Of a stretch of DNA of 64,000 nucleotides, positions 1-9,367 are shown piece after piece. Made by a program: the position numbers and the translations under genes. Source of the stretch: Prochlorococcus sp. AG-347-I06 (GTDB taxonomy: Bacteria; Cyanobacteriota; Cyanobacteriia; PCC-6307; Cyanobiaceae); NCBI GenBank assembly GCA_003281605.1, contig QCBM01000001.1:1-64000 (forward strand). Reading direction: 5' to 3'. The notes under the pieces were generated by a model, which had not been told where the DNA came from, ran no database searches, and saw only the letters and a program-made list of their open reading frames with translations. Each line of letters starts with the position of its first letter. The first letter of the stretch is position 1.

Positions 1-2
1 AA

Positions 3-167
3 ACAAATTATGAATCAAATTACTTAAAAATTTCTAACAATAATCAACTCTTAAATACTAAACAAGATTCTAATCAAATAAATAAATATATTAAAACCCC
101 AAAATTACCACTACCTAATATTAAAAATTTAAGAAAATGGATTAATAAAGATAAAAAAGCTAGTTAG
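3..167 (+). CDS. C-terminal tail of an unidentified protein (5' end outside window)
   Basis: A reading frame is open from the left edge to a TAG at 165-167 and ends only four bases before the convergent groEL stop. It encodes about 54 residues: an Asn/Gln-rich low-complexity stretch, then a Pro-rich segment, then a strongly basic end (around ..LRKWINKDKKAS). I do not recognise the family. The position, stop placement and composition change towards a structured basic tail suggest a real gene end rather than chance, but only the tail is visible. Confidence 0.5.
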   Translation, partial: TNYESNYLKISNNNQLLNTKQDSNQINKYIKTPKLPLPNIKNLRKWINKDKKAS

Positions 168-171
168 CTTT

Positions 172-1860
172 TTACATCATACCTGGCATACCCATGCCGC
201 CCATACCTGGCATACCCATGCCGCCCATACCTGGCATACCCATGCCTCCCATTGGATCTCCACCTGGTCCTCCTGGGGCTGCGGCTTCAGGCTCTGGAAT
301 GTCAGCCATCGCAACTTCTGTTGTGAGGAGCATAGCTGCAATAGATACTGAATCTTGAAGAGCTAATCTCAATACTTTGGTTGGATCTAATATTCCTGAA
401 TCTTTTAAATCCTCATATTTTCCTGAATTAGCATTAAAGCCTTTGTTAAGTCTTTTAATTTCAGCGACAACTACATCACCATTAAAACCAGCATTTTTTG
501 CTATTTGTTTAGTGGGTTCCAAAAGGGCTTCTTTTACGATATTTATCCCTGTTCTTAAATCATCGGAAGATTTTTGACTTAAATTTAAAAGGGCATCTGA
601 TATTTCAATTAAAGTTTGTCCTCCTCCAGAAACTACACCCTCTTCAATAGCAGCTTTCGTAGCATTAAGGGAATCTTCGATTCTTAACTTTTTGAACTTC
701 ATCTCTGTTTCTGTTGCAGCTCCAACTTTGATAAGTGCTACACCTCCAGCTAGTTTTGCTATCCTTTCATTGATTTTGTCCTGATCATACTCTGAGTCTG
801 TTATTTCAACTTCTCTCTTTAATTTTTCTACTCGCGCTTTAACCAAATCTTTAGTGTCTTCGAAGGCAACAATTGTAGTTTTGTCCTTGGTGATAGTTAT
901 TTTTTTTGCTTTGCCTAAATCATTAATCGATACTTTATCAAGTGTCATTGATTTATCTTCACTAATTAACTTAGCTCCAGTAAGAATAGCAATATCTTCA
1001 AGGGAAGCTTTTCTTCTCTCGCCAAATAACGGAGCTCTTACGGAAGCTACATTTAACACTCCACTATTCTTATTCAAAACCAAGGTGGTTAAAGCCTCTC
1101 CTTCGATATCTTCAGCAAGAATTAGAAAAGGTGAGCCTGATTTCTGAATTTCTTCAAGTATTGGAACCAGATCAACTAAAGTTGAAATTTTTTGATCAGT
1201 TATTAATATTTTAGGGTTTTCAAGTTCACAAACTTGTCTTTCTTGGTCTGTTACGAAATATGGAGAACTATAGCCTCTATCAAAAGACATTCCTTCAGTT
1301 ATATCTAATTCTGTATCTAGTGATTGAGATTCTTCGACAGTTATTACACCATCTGAAGTGACAATATCCATTGCCTTCGAAATTATAGATCCAATTTCTT
1401 CATCACCTCCAGCACTAACTGTTGCAACTTTTTGGATATCAGAACCACTTAATGAAATACTTTTGGAACTTAATTTTTCTAGAACAAAAGCCAGGCCTAC
1501 TTCCATACCTTTTTTTAACTCCATAGGGCTGGCACCAGAAGCAATATTTTTTAATCCCTCTTGAACCATCTTCTGAGCCAAAATGGTTGCTGTTGTTGTT
1601 CCATCTCCTGCACTCTCTTTTGTCTTGGACGCAACTTGTTCTATTAATTTCGCACCCAAATTAGAAATAGGGTTCTCAATCTCAATCTCTTTAGCAACTG
1701 TGGACCCATCTCTAACTATATCTGGTGAACCAAATTTTCTCTCTATTACTACGTTTTTTGCTTTTGGCCCGATAGTAACTTTTACCGCATTAGCTACGAA
1801 ATTTACACCTTTTTCTAGCGCTTCTCTTGATTCATTAGAAAAACTTAACTGTTTTGCCAT
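172..1860 (-). CDS. groL: 60-kDa chaperonin GroEL (GroEL2-type, no adjacent groES)
   Basis: ATP-driven protein-folding chaperonin of the cytosol, 562 residues, full length for the family. The ATP/Mg site motif GDGTTT is at residues 85-90 and the GGG motif of the C-terminal equatorial domain is present (VVSGGGQ). The C-terminus carries the usual Gly-Met-rich tail, here built from three copies of an 8-residue unit (GGMGMPGM). No groES-sized frame lies upstream, so this is probably the second, groES-independent chaperonin gene that cyanobacteria carry besides groESL. No CIRCE inverted repeat is visible upstream. Converges with the gene tail at the left edge. Confidence 0.97.
   Translation of the reverse strand: MAKQLSFSNESREALEKGVNFVANAVKVTIGPKAKNVVIERKFGSPDIVRDGSTVAKEIEIENPISNLGAKLIEQVASKTKESAGDGTTTATILAQKMVQEGLKNIASGASPMELKKGMEVGLAFVLEKLSSKSISLSGSDIQKVATVSAGGDEEIGSIISKAMDIVTSDGVITVEESQSLDTELDITEGMSFDRGYSSPYFVTDQERQVCELENPKILITDQKISTLVDLVPILEEIQKSGSPFLILAEDIEGEALTTLVLNKNSGVLNVASVRAPLFGERRKASLEDIAILTGAKLISEDKSMTLDKVSINDLGKAKKITITKDKTTIVAFEDTKDLVKARVEKLKREVEITDSEYDQDKINERIAKLAGGVALIKVGAATETEMKFKKLRIEDSLNATKAAIEEGVVSGGGQTLIEISDALLNLSQKSSDDLRTGINIVKEALLEPTKQIAKNAGFNGDVVVAEIKRLNKGFNANSGKYEDLKDSGILDPTKVLRLALQDSVSIAAMLLTTEVAMADIPEPEAAAPGGPGGDPMGGMGMPGMGGMGMPGMGGMGMPGMM
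179..250 (-). repeat. Three tandem 24-bp units in the groEL tail
   Basis: Three consecutive 24-bp units at 179-202, 203-226 and 227-250 encode the Gly-Met tail of GroEL. The first two are identical and the third differs by one base. The near identity at DNA level in an otherwise diverged AT-rich gene points to recent expansion or homogenisation by slippage. Confidence 0.9.
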
Positions 1861-1991
1861 GTTTACTCGATCTTAAGTCTTATTCTAATCTCCCATAGAA
1901 TCATTTTTAAGGGATATTTAATTAAGTGGGGAAAGCCGAATTTCTTTTAATTTACCATACAAATTAACTCAAATAAGAGTATCTTTAGGTT

Positions 1992-2171
1992 ATGGAAGAA
2001 ACAAATAATCTTATTTTTACTCTTACAGCAATCCTAGCGATTGCTATGACTTTGATATACTTTCCGCTGAGATTTTTCTTGACATTAACTGCTAGAAGTA
2101 GAAGACTAAAACTTTTACAAAAAATTAGAAGGTTGAGAGATGAATTAGGTCAGCCTTATCAAAATACATAA
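1992..2171 (+). CDS. Small conserved membrane protein, 59 residues
   Basis: ATG at 1992, TAA at 2169-2171, the stop directly abutting the stop of convergent fabG. The product has a short acidic N-terminus, one hydrophobic helix (about residues 7-33) and a strongly basic C-terminal half (RSRRLKLLQKIRRLRDE). Topology by the positive-inside rule would be N-out, C-in. I do not recognise the family or function. Coding potential is supported by the coherent TM-plus-basic-tail architecture and by tight packing between groEL and fabG. Confidence 0.65.
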   Translation: MEETNNLIFTLTAILAIAMTLIYFPLRFFLTLTARSRRLKLLQKIRRLRDELGQPYQNT

Positions 2172-2921
2172 TTAAATACTCATACCACCATCAATACTGA
2201 TTGTTTGCCCTGTAATATAACCTCCTGCATCACTTGAAACTAAGTATGATACTAAGTCTGCAATTTGAGTACAACTTCCTAATTTCCCTAAAGGAATAAT
2301 TTTAAGAATCTCTTCAGTATTAAGTTTTTCAGTCATCTCTGTTTCTATGAAACCTGGAGCTATTGCATTTACGTTTATACCTCTTGAAGCAAATTCTTTA
2401 GCGCAAGTTTTGGTAAATCCAATAACTCCAGCTTTGGCGGCAGAATAATTTGCTTGCCCTGGATTACCAATTATTCCAACAACAGATGAAATATTTACGA
2501 TGCTACCACTTCTTTTTTTCATCATAAATTTTGAAGCATATTTTGTACAAAGAAAAACTCCTTTTAAGTTTGTATTTAGTACATCATCCCATTGTTCCGA
2601 TTTCATTCTCATCAATAGTCCATCTCTAGTAATTCCAGCATTGTTAATGAGGATATCAATGGTGCCATTAATTTTAATTATTTCTTCAAAAGCTGAACTG
2701 ACAGAATCCTCTTTTGAAACATCAAATTTTAATTTATGAGCTTTACCTCCTGAATTTTTTATTAAATTTACAACTTCTTCAGCTTTTTCATCAGAAGAAG
2801 AGTAATTAATAAAAACTTCTGCTCCCAATCGGCTTAGTTCTAAAGCAATTTCTTTACCAATTCCTCTGCTAGCTCCAGTGATTAAAGCAATTTTGCCTGA
2901 TAATGAATCTTTATTGGACAT
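2172..2921 (-). CDS. fabG: 3-oxoacyl-[ACP] reductase FabG
   Basis: NADPH-dependent reduction of 3-oxoacyl-ACP in type II fatty acid synthesis, cytosolic. 249 residues, normal length. Classical SDR: TGASRGIG dinucleotide motif at 15-22, NNAG at 93-96, catalytic Ser near 145, Tyr159 and Lys163 in YSAAK. The C-terminal ISIDGGMSI ending is typical of FabG. Divergent from ispD across about 90 bp that must hold both promoters. Confidence 0.95.
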   Translation of the reverse strand: MSNKDSLSGKIALITGASRGIGKEIALELSRLGAEVFINYSSSDEKAEEVVNLIKNSGGKAHKLKFDVSKEDSVSSAFEEIIKINGTIDILINNAGITRDGLLMRMKSEQWDDVLNTNLKGVFLCTKYASKFMMKKRSGSIVNISSVVGIIGNPGQANYSAAKAGVIGFTKTCAKEFASRGINVNAIAPGFIETEMTEKLNTEEILKIIPLGKLGSCTQIADLVSYLVSSDAGGYITGQTISIDGGMSI

Positions 2922-3013
2922 TATGAAATTTTATAATTTTCAATCGTAGTACTATTTGTGTAAAGATATTGCTTTTATTTATAATTGTCTAGAAAATATT
3001 AAGACCTTCTATT

Positions 3014-3685
3014 GTGCACTTTTTAATACCAGCTGCTGGGAGCGGTAGCAGAATGAAAGCTGGAAAAAATAAATTACTTATTGATTTAGAGGGAGAGTCT
3101 TTGATTTATTGGACACTTAAATCTGTATTTTCTGCAAGCTCAACAAATTGGGTTGGAATAATTGGGCAACCGAAAGATAAAAATTTATTATTAAATTCAG
3201 CAAAGGATTTTGCCCATAAAGTTCATTGGATTAATGGTGGTGACACCAGACAACAGTCAGTTTTTAATGGTTTAAAAGCGTTACCAAAAGATGCTGAAAA
3301 AGTTTTAATACATGATGGTGCTAGATGTCTAATTAATCCTGAATTGATAGACCTTTGTACCATGCAATTAGATGAAAATGAAGCTGTAATTTTGGCTACT
3401 AAGGTAACCGATACTATAAAAATTGTTGATAATGAAGGTTTTATTAAAGAAACACCAGACAGAAATTATTTGTGGGCAGCGCAAACTCCTCAGGGCTTTT
3501 TAGTAGATAGATTAAAAAAAGCTCATAAGATGGCAATTGATAAAAACTGGAAAGTCACAGATGATGCTTCTCTATTCGAAATGCTTAATTGGAAAGTGAA
3601 GATTATTGAAGGAACTTATTCAAATATAAAAATCACATCCCCTATAGATTTGAAAATAGCAAAACTTTTTGTGAAGAACCCTTAG
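3014..3685 (+). CDS. ispD: 2-C-methyl-D-erythritol 4-phosphate cytidylyltransferase IspD
   Basis: Third step of the MEP pathway to isoprenoids (precursors of phytyl, carotenoid and quinone chains): CTP + MEP to CDP-ME. 223 residues. The N-terminal nucleotide-binding loop PAAGSGSRM is intact and is followed by the K-x-x-L (GKNKLL) segment, and the HDGARCLI and TDDASLFE motifs of the family are present. The start is GTG at 3014, chosen because the nucleotide loop begins only five residues later. Its stop abuts that of the convergent carboxypeptidase gene. Confidence 0.95.
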   Translation: MHFLIPAAGSGSRMKAGKNKLLIDLEGESLIYWTLKSVFSASSTNWVGIIGQPKDKNLLLNSAKDFAHKVHWINGGDTRQQSVFNGLKALPKDAEKVLIHDGARCLINPELIDLCTMQLDENEAVILATKVTDTIKIVDNEGFIKETPDRNYLWAAQTPQGFLVDRLKKAHKMAIDKNWKVTDDASLFEMLNWKVKIIEGTYSNIKITSPIDLKIAKLFVKNP

Positions 3686-4555
3686 TTAAAAAGGTGTATC
3701 GATACTAAGAATGCCATCATCACCATTTAAGGTGGCTTCGTATCCTAAAGGAATGCAAGCATTTCCCGATATGTGGCCTATTGGGAGTTCAAAAAGAATA
3801 GGAAAATCAAACTCTTGGAGTCTTTCAATAATGCAGTTTTTTAGTAAATCTTTCCATTCAAGGTCGCAGGAATCATTAGAAAAACTTCCGAATCCAATAC
3901 CAGCAATTTCAGAAAGTGTTTTAGTCATTCTGAGGTAAGTCAACATGCGATCAATTTTATAAATATCTTCATTAATATCTTCAAAAATTATTATTTTCCC
4001 TTTGCAATCTGGAAAGTGATTAGTACCAATTAAAAAAGTAGCAATAGTTAAGTTAGAAACAATAATTTCTCCTTTAGCTTTCCCAGCTCTTAAAGGAATT
4101 CCTCTTATGTCTTCAACATATCCCTCAAAAAGTAAATTTCTTAATCTCTCAAGACTCCACTCTGGCTCTTTGAAAAGGCCAGTAACCATTGGGCCATGAA
4201 TAGAACCTGTAAATCCTTGAGAATATTTAGATAGTAATAAAGAACATGTATCTGAGAATCCAAGCATTAAACCATGCTGCCAAGAAGGTTCTTTTTCTAA
4301 AAGCCTTGCTGAGCCCCAGCCTCCTTTTGCAAAAATGATTAGCTTACTATTTTGTGCTCTTTCCAGTTCTTCAAATCTAGTTAGATCATCACCTGCAAAA
4401 TAACCAAATTTTTTTGATAGAGAATTATTTTTATTAATTTTCAAGCCCCAGTTTTTTAAGATTTCTATGCCTTTTTGAAAATTTTCGTCTTCATCAATAA
4501 AGGAGCCTGGAGCTAAAATATCTATTAGATCCCCTTTTTTTAATCTAAAAACCAT
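3686..4555 (-). CDS. LD-carboxypeptidase family protein (peptidase S66, LdcA/MccF type)
   Basis: 289 residues. S66 serine peptidases cleave the tetrapeptide of recycled murein between L- and D-residues, or inactivate microcin C-like compounds. The nucleophile elbow GFSDTCSLL, the upstream FAKGGWGSARLL segment, the Glu region (IIFEDINED) and the late catalytic His in GHISGNA are all visible, so the Ser-Glu-His triad looks complete. No signal peptide, so cytosolic. Nine bases downstream of ubiA in the same direction, probably co-transcribed though functionally unrelated. A murein-recycling role is inferred from the family. Confidence 0.85.
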   Translation of the reverse strand: MVFRLKKGDLIDILAPGSFIDEDENFQKGIEILKNWGLKINKNNSLSKKFGYFAGDDLTRFEELERAQNSKLIIFAKGGWGSARLLEKEPSWQHGLMLGFSDTCSLLLSKYSQGFTGSIHGPMVTGLFKEPEWSLERLRNLLFEGYVEDIRGIPLRAGKAKGEIIVSNLTIATFLIGTNHFPDCKGKIIIFEDINEDIYKIDRMLTYLRMTKTLSEIAGIGFGSFSNDSCDLEWKDLLKNCIIERLQEFDFPILFELPIGHISGNACIPLGYEATLNGDDGILSIDTPF

Positions 4556-4564
4556 ATTTAAGAT

Positions 4565-5473
4565 TTATGAGGCAATAATAATTCCTAATAAAAGAACTCC
4601 TCCATAAATTGATTGATTTTTGAAGTGATTCCCAATATTTTTTATTGACTGCTTTTCCTCAGGAAATACTTTTAGTATATCTCTCTGCATTAAGATTGAC
4701 GATGTAAGCCAAATTGGCCAAAAAACAAAATCCATTTGATTTATAAATCCGCATAATGCGAGAAAACAAGAAGTTAAAAAATAACAAATTTGAATAGTTA
4801 TTCTTGTATTGTTCTGGAGGTTAACAGCGGAACTATTTATTCCAATTTTAATATCATATTTTTTATCTGCTAAAGCATAAATCGTGTCAAAGCCAAAAGT
4901 CCAAAAAATGGTGGCTAGCCAGCAAAATAATAAAACAATACTATTTAAATTACCTTCATTTGCGGCCCAGGGAATTAAGACAGCAAAACCCCAGCATATG
5001 GATAAGATTAATTGAGGATATTTAAACCATCTTTTGGCAGAAGGATAAATTAAAATAATAGGTAAAGCTAAAAAAGCAAGTGAAATGGAAAGGATTCTTC
5101 CAGGTTGAGGTAGTGACAAAGTTAAAAAGAAGCTTAATAAAATTAAAAAGAAAAGAATTAAATAAGCTGTTTTAAGACTAATTTTATTTGCAGCTAAAGG
5201 TCTATTTTTTGTCCTAAAAACTCTTTGATCAATTTTTTTGTCCCAAATATCATTAACAACGCAGCCTAATCCACTTACTAGTAGTCCTCCCAATATTATT
5301 CTTAGCAACATTAAAAATGATGGATTAGCATCTGGGGTTAAATATAAACTCCATCCAGCAGGAATAAGCAAGATCATTCTTCCAGTAGGCTTATTCCACC
5401 TTAATAATTCAAAAAAGGTACTTAATTTATTTTGTCGATTTTTATTTTGCATATGACTTATTGTATATTTCAT
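4565..5473 (-). CDS. ubiA: 4-hydroxybenzoate polyprenyltransferase, UbiA family
   Basis: Integral-membrane prenyltransferase. In cyanobacteria this family attaches the solanesyl chain to 4-hydroxybenzoate on the route to plastoquinone. 302 residues with about eight hydrophobic helices. The two Asp-rich Mg-diphosphate motifs are present: NDIWDKKID in the first half and DKKYDIKIG in the second. A second in-frame Met (5452) is an alternative start, with the longer form kept here because it begins with ATG. Divergent from ppx. Confidence 0.92.
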   Translation of the reverse strand: MKYTISHMQNKNRQNKLSTFFELLRWNKPTGRMILLIPAGWSLYLTPDANPSFLMLLRIILGGLLVSGLGCVVNDIWDKKIDQRVFRTKNRPLAANKISLKTAYLILFFLILLSFFLTLSLPQPGRILSISLAFLALPIILIYPSAKRWFKYPQLILSICWGFAVLIPWAANEGNLNSIVLLFCWLATIFWTFGFDTIYALADKKYDIKIGINSSAVNLQNNTRITIQICYFLTSCFLALCGFINQMDFVFWPIWLTSSILMQRDILKVFPEEKQSIKNIGNHFKNQSIYGGVLLLGIIIAS

Positions 5474-5577
5474 AACTTTAAATAATCTTACTAGGATTAA
5501 ATGATTTCTATTAATTAATAATCAATCTTGGGTATATTTATTAATGGATTAAAGATATCTGCATCTTATAAAAAGAA

Positions 5578-7173
5578 ATGATACAGAAACAAGATTTAAG
5601 ATATTTTCAAGAAAAGCAAATTTTAGTAGCTTCTATAGATATTGGAACCAACTCTACACATCTCTTGGTAGCAGAAATTAATCTAGAATTAAAATCATTT
5701 TCAATAAAATTCACTGATAAATCAACTACTCGTCTTGGAGAAAGAGATGAGGAGGGTAATCTTACTAAAGAATCAATCCAAAGAGCATTAGTTACTCTTA
5801 AGCGATTTAAGGAATATTGTAAAAGTAATGGAGTAAAACAAATAGTAACAGCAGCGACAAGTGCAGTTAGGGAAGCTCCAAACGGGCAAGATTTTATTAG
5901 AAGAGTTCTTGATGAAACTGATATTCAAATAGAAATGATAAGTGGTTCTGAGGAAGCCAGATTAATTTACCTTGGTGTTCTTTCTGGTATGGCTTTTGAA
6001 GATCAGTCTTTTGTAATTATAGATATTGGAGGAGGTTCTACAGAATTAATACTTGCTGATAAAAAAGATGCTATAGCTCTTACCAGTTCAAGAATTGGTG
6101 CGGTCAGACTTAAAAATGATTTTTTAAATAAAGAGTCTATAAATTCAGAAAGATCGAGTTTCCTAAAAACTTTTATTAAAGGATCTTTAGAACCATCTGT
6201 TCGAAAAATAAAGAGTAGATCAAAGGGCGATAAGACTTTATCTATGATTGCAACCAGTGGCACTGCAACCTCATTAGGAAATTTGATTTCAGATGATTTG
6301 GGAGAATCTAAACAAAAGTTGCATGGTTATAAATTTAAAAGGGAAAATTTACAAAATATATTGGAAAAACTAATTAAATTACCAGTTTCGGAAATCAAGA
6401 AAATACCTTCATTAAGTGAGAGAAGAGCAGAAATAATTGTTCCAGGAGCATTGATATTAAACACTGCAATGGAGATGTTGAACTTTAATGAATTAACCAT
6501 AAGTGAGAGGGCGCTTAGAGAGGGTTTGGTTGTTGATTGGATGCTTCGTAAAGGGATAATAAAAAACGAGTTAAATATTCAAAGCAATATTAGAAAAACA
6601 ACCATAGTTCATCAGGCCAGAAAGTTTGGAGTAGATAGTACAAGAGCTGAGAAAGTTATCGATATTGCCTTTCAAATCTACGATCAGACTAAAAATATCT
6701 TTCATAGTGATAATGATCCAAAAGCTAGAGAACTTCTTTGGGCAGCCTCTAATCTTTATAGTTGTGGAAAATACGTGAATGTTGGTTCATATCACAAACA
6801 CTCTTGGTACTTAATAAAAAATTGTGAGTTGTTGGGATATTCTGAAGCAGAAACAAATATTATTGCTTCAATTGCTAGATACCATAGAAAGACTCTACCT
6901 AAGAAAAGACATGAGTCTTGGCAAAATTTAATATCCAAAGAAGATAAAACATTAGTTCTCGAAATGTCATTGATTTTGAGACTAGCAGCATCTCTTGATC
7001 AAAGACCTGACAAGGCGATCTCCTCAGTTCAAATAAAATTGCAGGGAAATATTCTTACATTTGAACTTTTACCTTTAAATAGAGACCATGATCTTCTTCT
7101 TGAAAAATGGAACTTAGGATTATGCCGTAATGTAATAAAAGAACTAAAGAATTTGGATTTAAAAGTTATTTAG
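5578..7173 (+). CDS. ppx: Exopolyphosphatase (Ppx/GppA family)
   Basis: Releases phosphate from polyphosphate chain ends, or hydrolyses pppGpp. 531 residues. An actin-fold N-terminal half carries the phosphate-1 loop DIGTNSTHLLVAE and the second glycine-rich loop IDIGGGSTEL. The C-terminal HD-like helical region (residues about 330-500) makes it the long Ppx form. Relevant to phosphate storage in an oligotroph. The 3' end overlaps the convergent RodZ-like gene by 8 bp. Confidence 0.94.
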   Translation: MIQKQDLRYFQEKQILVASIDIGTNSTHLLVAEINLELKSFSIKFTDKSTTRLGERDEEGNLTKESIQRALVTLKRFKEYCKSNGVKQIVTAATSAVREAPNGQDFIRRVLDETDIQIEMISGSEEARLIYLGVLSGMAFEDQSFVIIDIGGGSTELILADKKDAIALTSSRIGAVRLKNDFLNKESINSERSSFLKTFIKGSLEPSVRKIKSRSKGDKTLSMIATSGTATSLGNLISDDLGESKQKLHGYKFKRENLQNILEKLIKLPVSEIKKIPSLSERRAEIIVPGALILNTAMEMLNFNELTISERALREGLVVDWMLRKGIIKNELNIQSNIRKTTIVHQARKFGVDSTRAEKVIDIAFQIYDQTKNIFHSDNDPKARELLWAASNLYSCGKYVNVGSYHKHSWYLIKNCELLGYSEAETNIIASIARYHRKTLPKKRHESWQNLISKEDKTLVLEMSLILRLAASLDQRPDKAISSVQIKLQGNILTFELLPLNRDHDLLLEKWNLGLCRNVIKELKNLDLKVI

Positions 7174-7660
7174 TTTTTTTAATAATTTCTTGTTTTGGAG
7201 TTTGATTCTGTGGAGAGTCTGAAAATAAATTGAAAATTAAGGACGAGGCGATAAGTCCGAGAAGACCTGAAATTAAAATAAATATCCAAAACCCTACTGG
7301 ACTTAGATCCTTAGATTGTCTAGTTTTATTAGTTTTTTTAGCAACTTCTTCAACTATTTCTTCAATTTTTATCTCTTGCTTTTCTGTCTTGAATTCATTC
7401 ATTATAAATTCTGTATCAAGTTTCAGTTTCTGTGAAATTCTACGAACCATTGCTTTGACAAATACTTTTTCAGGTAGTTCTTCTTCATTACCTTCTTCAA
7501 TGGCTTTAAGTTGATGAGATCCAATTTTTAAATCAGAAGCTAATTCTTCAACAGATTGCTCTCTACTTAACCTTGCCTCTTTAATAAAATTTCCAATTCT
7601 CTTTAAAGAGGATTTTTTTCTTTTGGTATTTTCTTCTGGGTTAGATTTTATTTCTTTCAA
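7166..7660 (-). CDS. Short RodZ-like protein: HTH domain plus one membrane helix
   Basis: 164 residues. Residues about 22-88 form an Xre/HTH_25-type helix-turn-helix with the RodZ pattern (a first helix with KEARLSREQS, then the SHQLKAIEEG recognition helix and an LPEKVFVKAMVR segment). A charged Glu/Lys-rich linker, one transmembrane helix (about 122-145) and a short polar tail follow. RodZ uses this domain to bind the cell-shape actin MreB. Here the large periplasmic domain of E. coli RodZ is absent. Last gene of the leftward petC-petA-lgt-cobM run. Family assignment is good, the role in cell shape is inferred. Confidence 0.75.
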   Translation of the reverse strand: MKEIKSNPEENTKRKKSSLKRIGNFIKEARLSREQSVEELASDLKIGSHQLKAIEEGNEEELPEKVFVKAMVRRISQKLKLDTEFIMNEFKTEKQEIKIEEIVEEVAKKTNKTRQSKDLSPVGFWIFILISGLLGLIASSLIFNLFSDSPQNQTPKQEIIKKTK

Positions 7661-7715
7661 AGCTAATAAATTTTTACTAATTATAGTAATTAATTTTTTT
7701 CTATCAACTTTAAGA

Positions 7716-8471
7716 TTATTTATTCCTAAAGAGATGCTTATAAGTCGGATTATAAAGATTAGATCTTTTTTGAGAATTACTAATTGCTGGGCTAATTATG
7801 TAAATGGTTGTTCTAATTAGTTTTTTCTCAATAGAAAATTTTTCCATATCTTTTAATTCTATTAATGATGTCCAACCATCATCCCAAGATACTCTAAATC
7901 CAACAATCACTTTAGTCTCTGGAGGGTAAAACTCTAGTAGAGTTTCTTGAGACCTTTTCACATGCCTAGCACTTAGATAAAGACATATAGAGGAATTGTG
8001 TTTCGCAAGATCTTTCAGAGATTCTTTTTCGGGCATCCCTGTTCGCCCTCCTGCTCTAGTTAAAATTATTGTTTGCGTCACGTCAGGGATTGTTAACTCA
8101 GCCTCATGATATGCTGCAGCAACTTGAAAAGCACTTACTCCAGGAACAACCTCGATTTCAATTTTTTCGTTTTTTAAAATTTCTATTTGCTCTCTAATTG
8201 CTCCAAAAAGGCAAGGATCTCCATCATGCAACCTTACAACAGTTTTCCCTGCCTGAAATTTTTCGATCATAATTGAGGTGATCTGCTCTAAGTTGAGCGA
8301 ACTCGTTTTTATTTTTTCAGAACCTTCTTTCGAAAAATCTAAAATCTTTTCAGGGATTAGAGAATCAGTCCAAATAATGACATCTGCAATTTTTATCTTT
8401 TTTAATGCTTTTAAAGTTAATAATTCTGGATCGCCTGGACCAACTCCAATAAAGGAAATTTTATTATCCAT
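7716..8471 (-). CDS. cobM: Precorrin-4 C11-methyltransferase CobM
   Basis: SAM-dependent methyltransferase of the corrin ring pathway to cobalamin (here pseudocobalamin is likely in picocyanobacteria). Uroporphyrin-III methylase-like fold with the N-terminal [16 protein letters not shown] motif, the HDGDP motif and the [10 protein letters not shown] segment. I place the start at the ATG at 8471 (MDNKISF) because a GAAAG element precedes it at good spacing. A longer reading would use TTG at 8489. The start overlaps the end of lgt by 8 bp, so translational coupling is likely. Confidence 0.93.
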   Translation of the reverse strand: MDNKISFIGVGPGDPELLTLKALKKIKIADVIIWTDSLIPEKILDFSKEGSEKIKTSSLNLEQITSIMIEKFQAGKTVVRLHDGDPCLFGAIREQIEILKNEKIEIEVVPGVSAFQVAAAYHEAELTIPDVTQTIILTRAGGRTGMPEKESLKDLAKHNSSICLYLSARHVKRSQETLLEFYPPETKVIVGFRVSWDDGWTSLIELKDMEKFSIEKKLIRTTIYIISPAISNSQKRSNLYNPTYKHLFRNK

Positions 8472-9357
8472 TCTTTCTATTTTTCCCAATATATGTTCTC
8501 AATCTTAAAAAAAATATTCCAATTAATCCAGAAGAAAATAGAAAAATACTTATAAATTGAGCCATTCTAATACCGCCATCACAGAAAGGCGGAAGTCCAC
8601 CAATGCATAGTGGGTCAGTTCTTAAACCTTCAATCCAGAATCTTCCAAAGCTATAACTTATCAAATAAAGACAGCTAATAAAGCCAGGCCTAAAAAAATC
8701 TGTTTTATTTTGTTTATTAAAAATAAAAATAAGGAGGATGAAAATTAAGAGATTCCACAACGACTCATAGAGAAAAGTAGGATGAAAAAATTCGTAATTA
8801 ATAAATTCTAAAGGCCTATTTTGGATAGGAATAAATAATTTCCAAGGCAAATTTGTCGGGACCCCAAAGGCTTCATTATTGAAAAAATTGCCCCACCTTC
8901 CTATGGATTGTCCAAGAATAATTGAAGGTATTAAAATATCTATAAAAGTTTTTAAATTAATTTTTTTTGACTTGCAAAAAAAGATAATGGATATTAAACC
9001 TCCAATTAGACCTCCATGGATTGCTATGCCTCCTTCCCAAACTGCAAGAAAAGAAGGTATTTTTATGACGTTATTGAATAGTTCAAAAGAAGTAAAAAAG
9101 TTCTCTCCACTATATTGCCTCCACTCAAAAATTACGTAATAAGCTCTTGCTCCAATTATTGAAAAGATTATTAATGATGGAAGTATTTCACTAATGTATT
9201 CTGGGTTAATATTCCTTGCCCTTGCTAGTGTTTTAGAAATAAATAGACCTATTAAGACTGAAACTGAAATAAGTAATCCGTACCATCTAATAGTTATAAA
9301 TCCTAAATTTAAAAAAGTTTCTCCCGGAGATTGTATAAAAGCTTGAAATGTAAGCAT
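8464..9357 (-). CDS. lgt: Phosphatidylglycerol-prolipoprotein diacylglyceryl transferase Lgt
   Basis: Transfers diacylglycerol from phosphatidylglycerol to the lipobox Cys of prolipoproteins, the first step of lipoprotein maturation in the plasma membrane. 297 residues with about seven membrane helices. The Lgt signature [13 protein letters not shown] is intact and is preceded by the AIHGGLIGG segment with the essential His. Sits 10 bp after petA and overlaps cobM, so part of the leftward run from petC. Confidence 0.95.
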   Translation of the reverse strand: MLTFQAFIQSPGETFLNLGFITIRWYGLLISVSVLIGLFISKTLARARNINPEYISEILPSLIIFSIIGARAYYVIFEWRQYSGENFFTSFELFNNVIKIPSFLAVWEGGIAIHGGLIGGLISIIFFCKSKKINLKTFIDILIPSIILGQSIGRWGNFFNNEAFGVPTNLPWKLFIPIQNRPLEFINYEFFHPTFLYESLWNLLIFILLIFIFNKQNKTDFFRPGFISCLYLISYSFGRFWIEGLRTDPLCIGGLPPFCDGGIRMAQFISIFLFSSGLIGIFFLRLRTYIGKNRKNG

Positions 9358-9367
9358 CTAAGGAAAG

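Noticed and set aside
330-345. Resemblance to the Yfr1 small-RNA core motif on the minus strand of groEL
   Set aside because: Only a partial match and it lies inside conserved groEL codons. No intergenic sRNA context.
1583-1876. 97-residue frame antisense to the groEL start
   Set aside because: Shadow of a strongly conserved GroEL segment. No start signal or domain.
1861-1991. Possible CIRCE element upstream of groEL
   Set aside because: I looked for the TTAGCACTC-N9-GAGTGCTAA repeat and found nothing close to it.
7661-7715. Cobalamin riboswitch near cobM
   Set aside because: The gap upstream and downstream of cobM is too short and lacks the B12-box type GC-rich conserved stretches. The gene is read from the lgt overlap.
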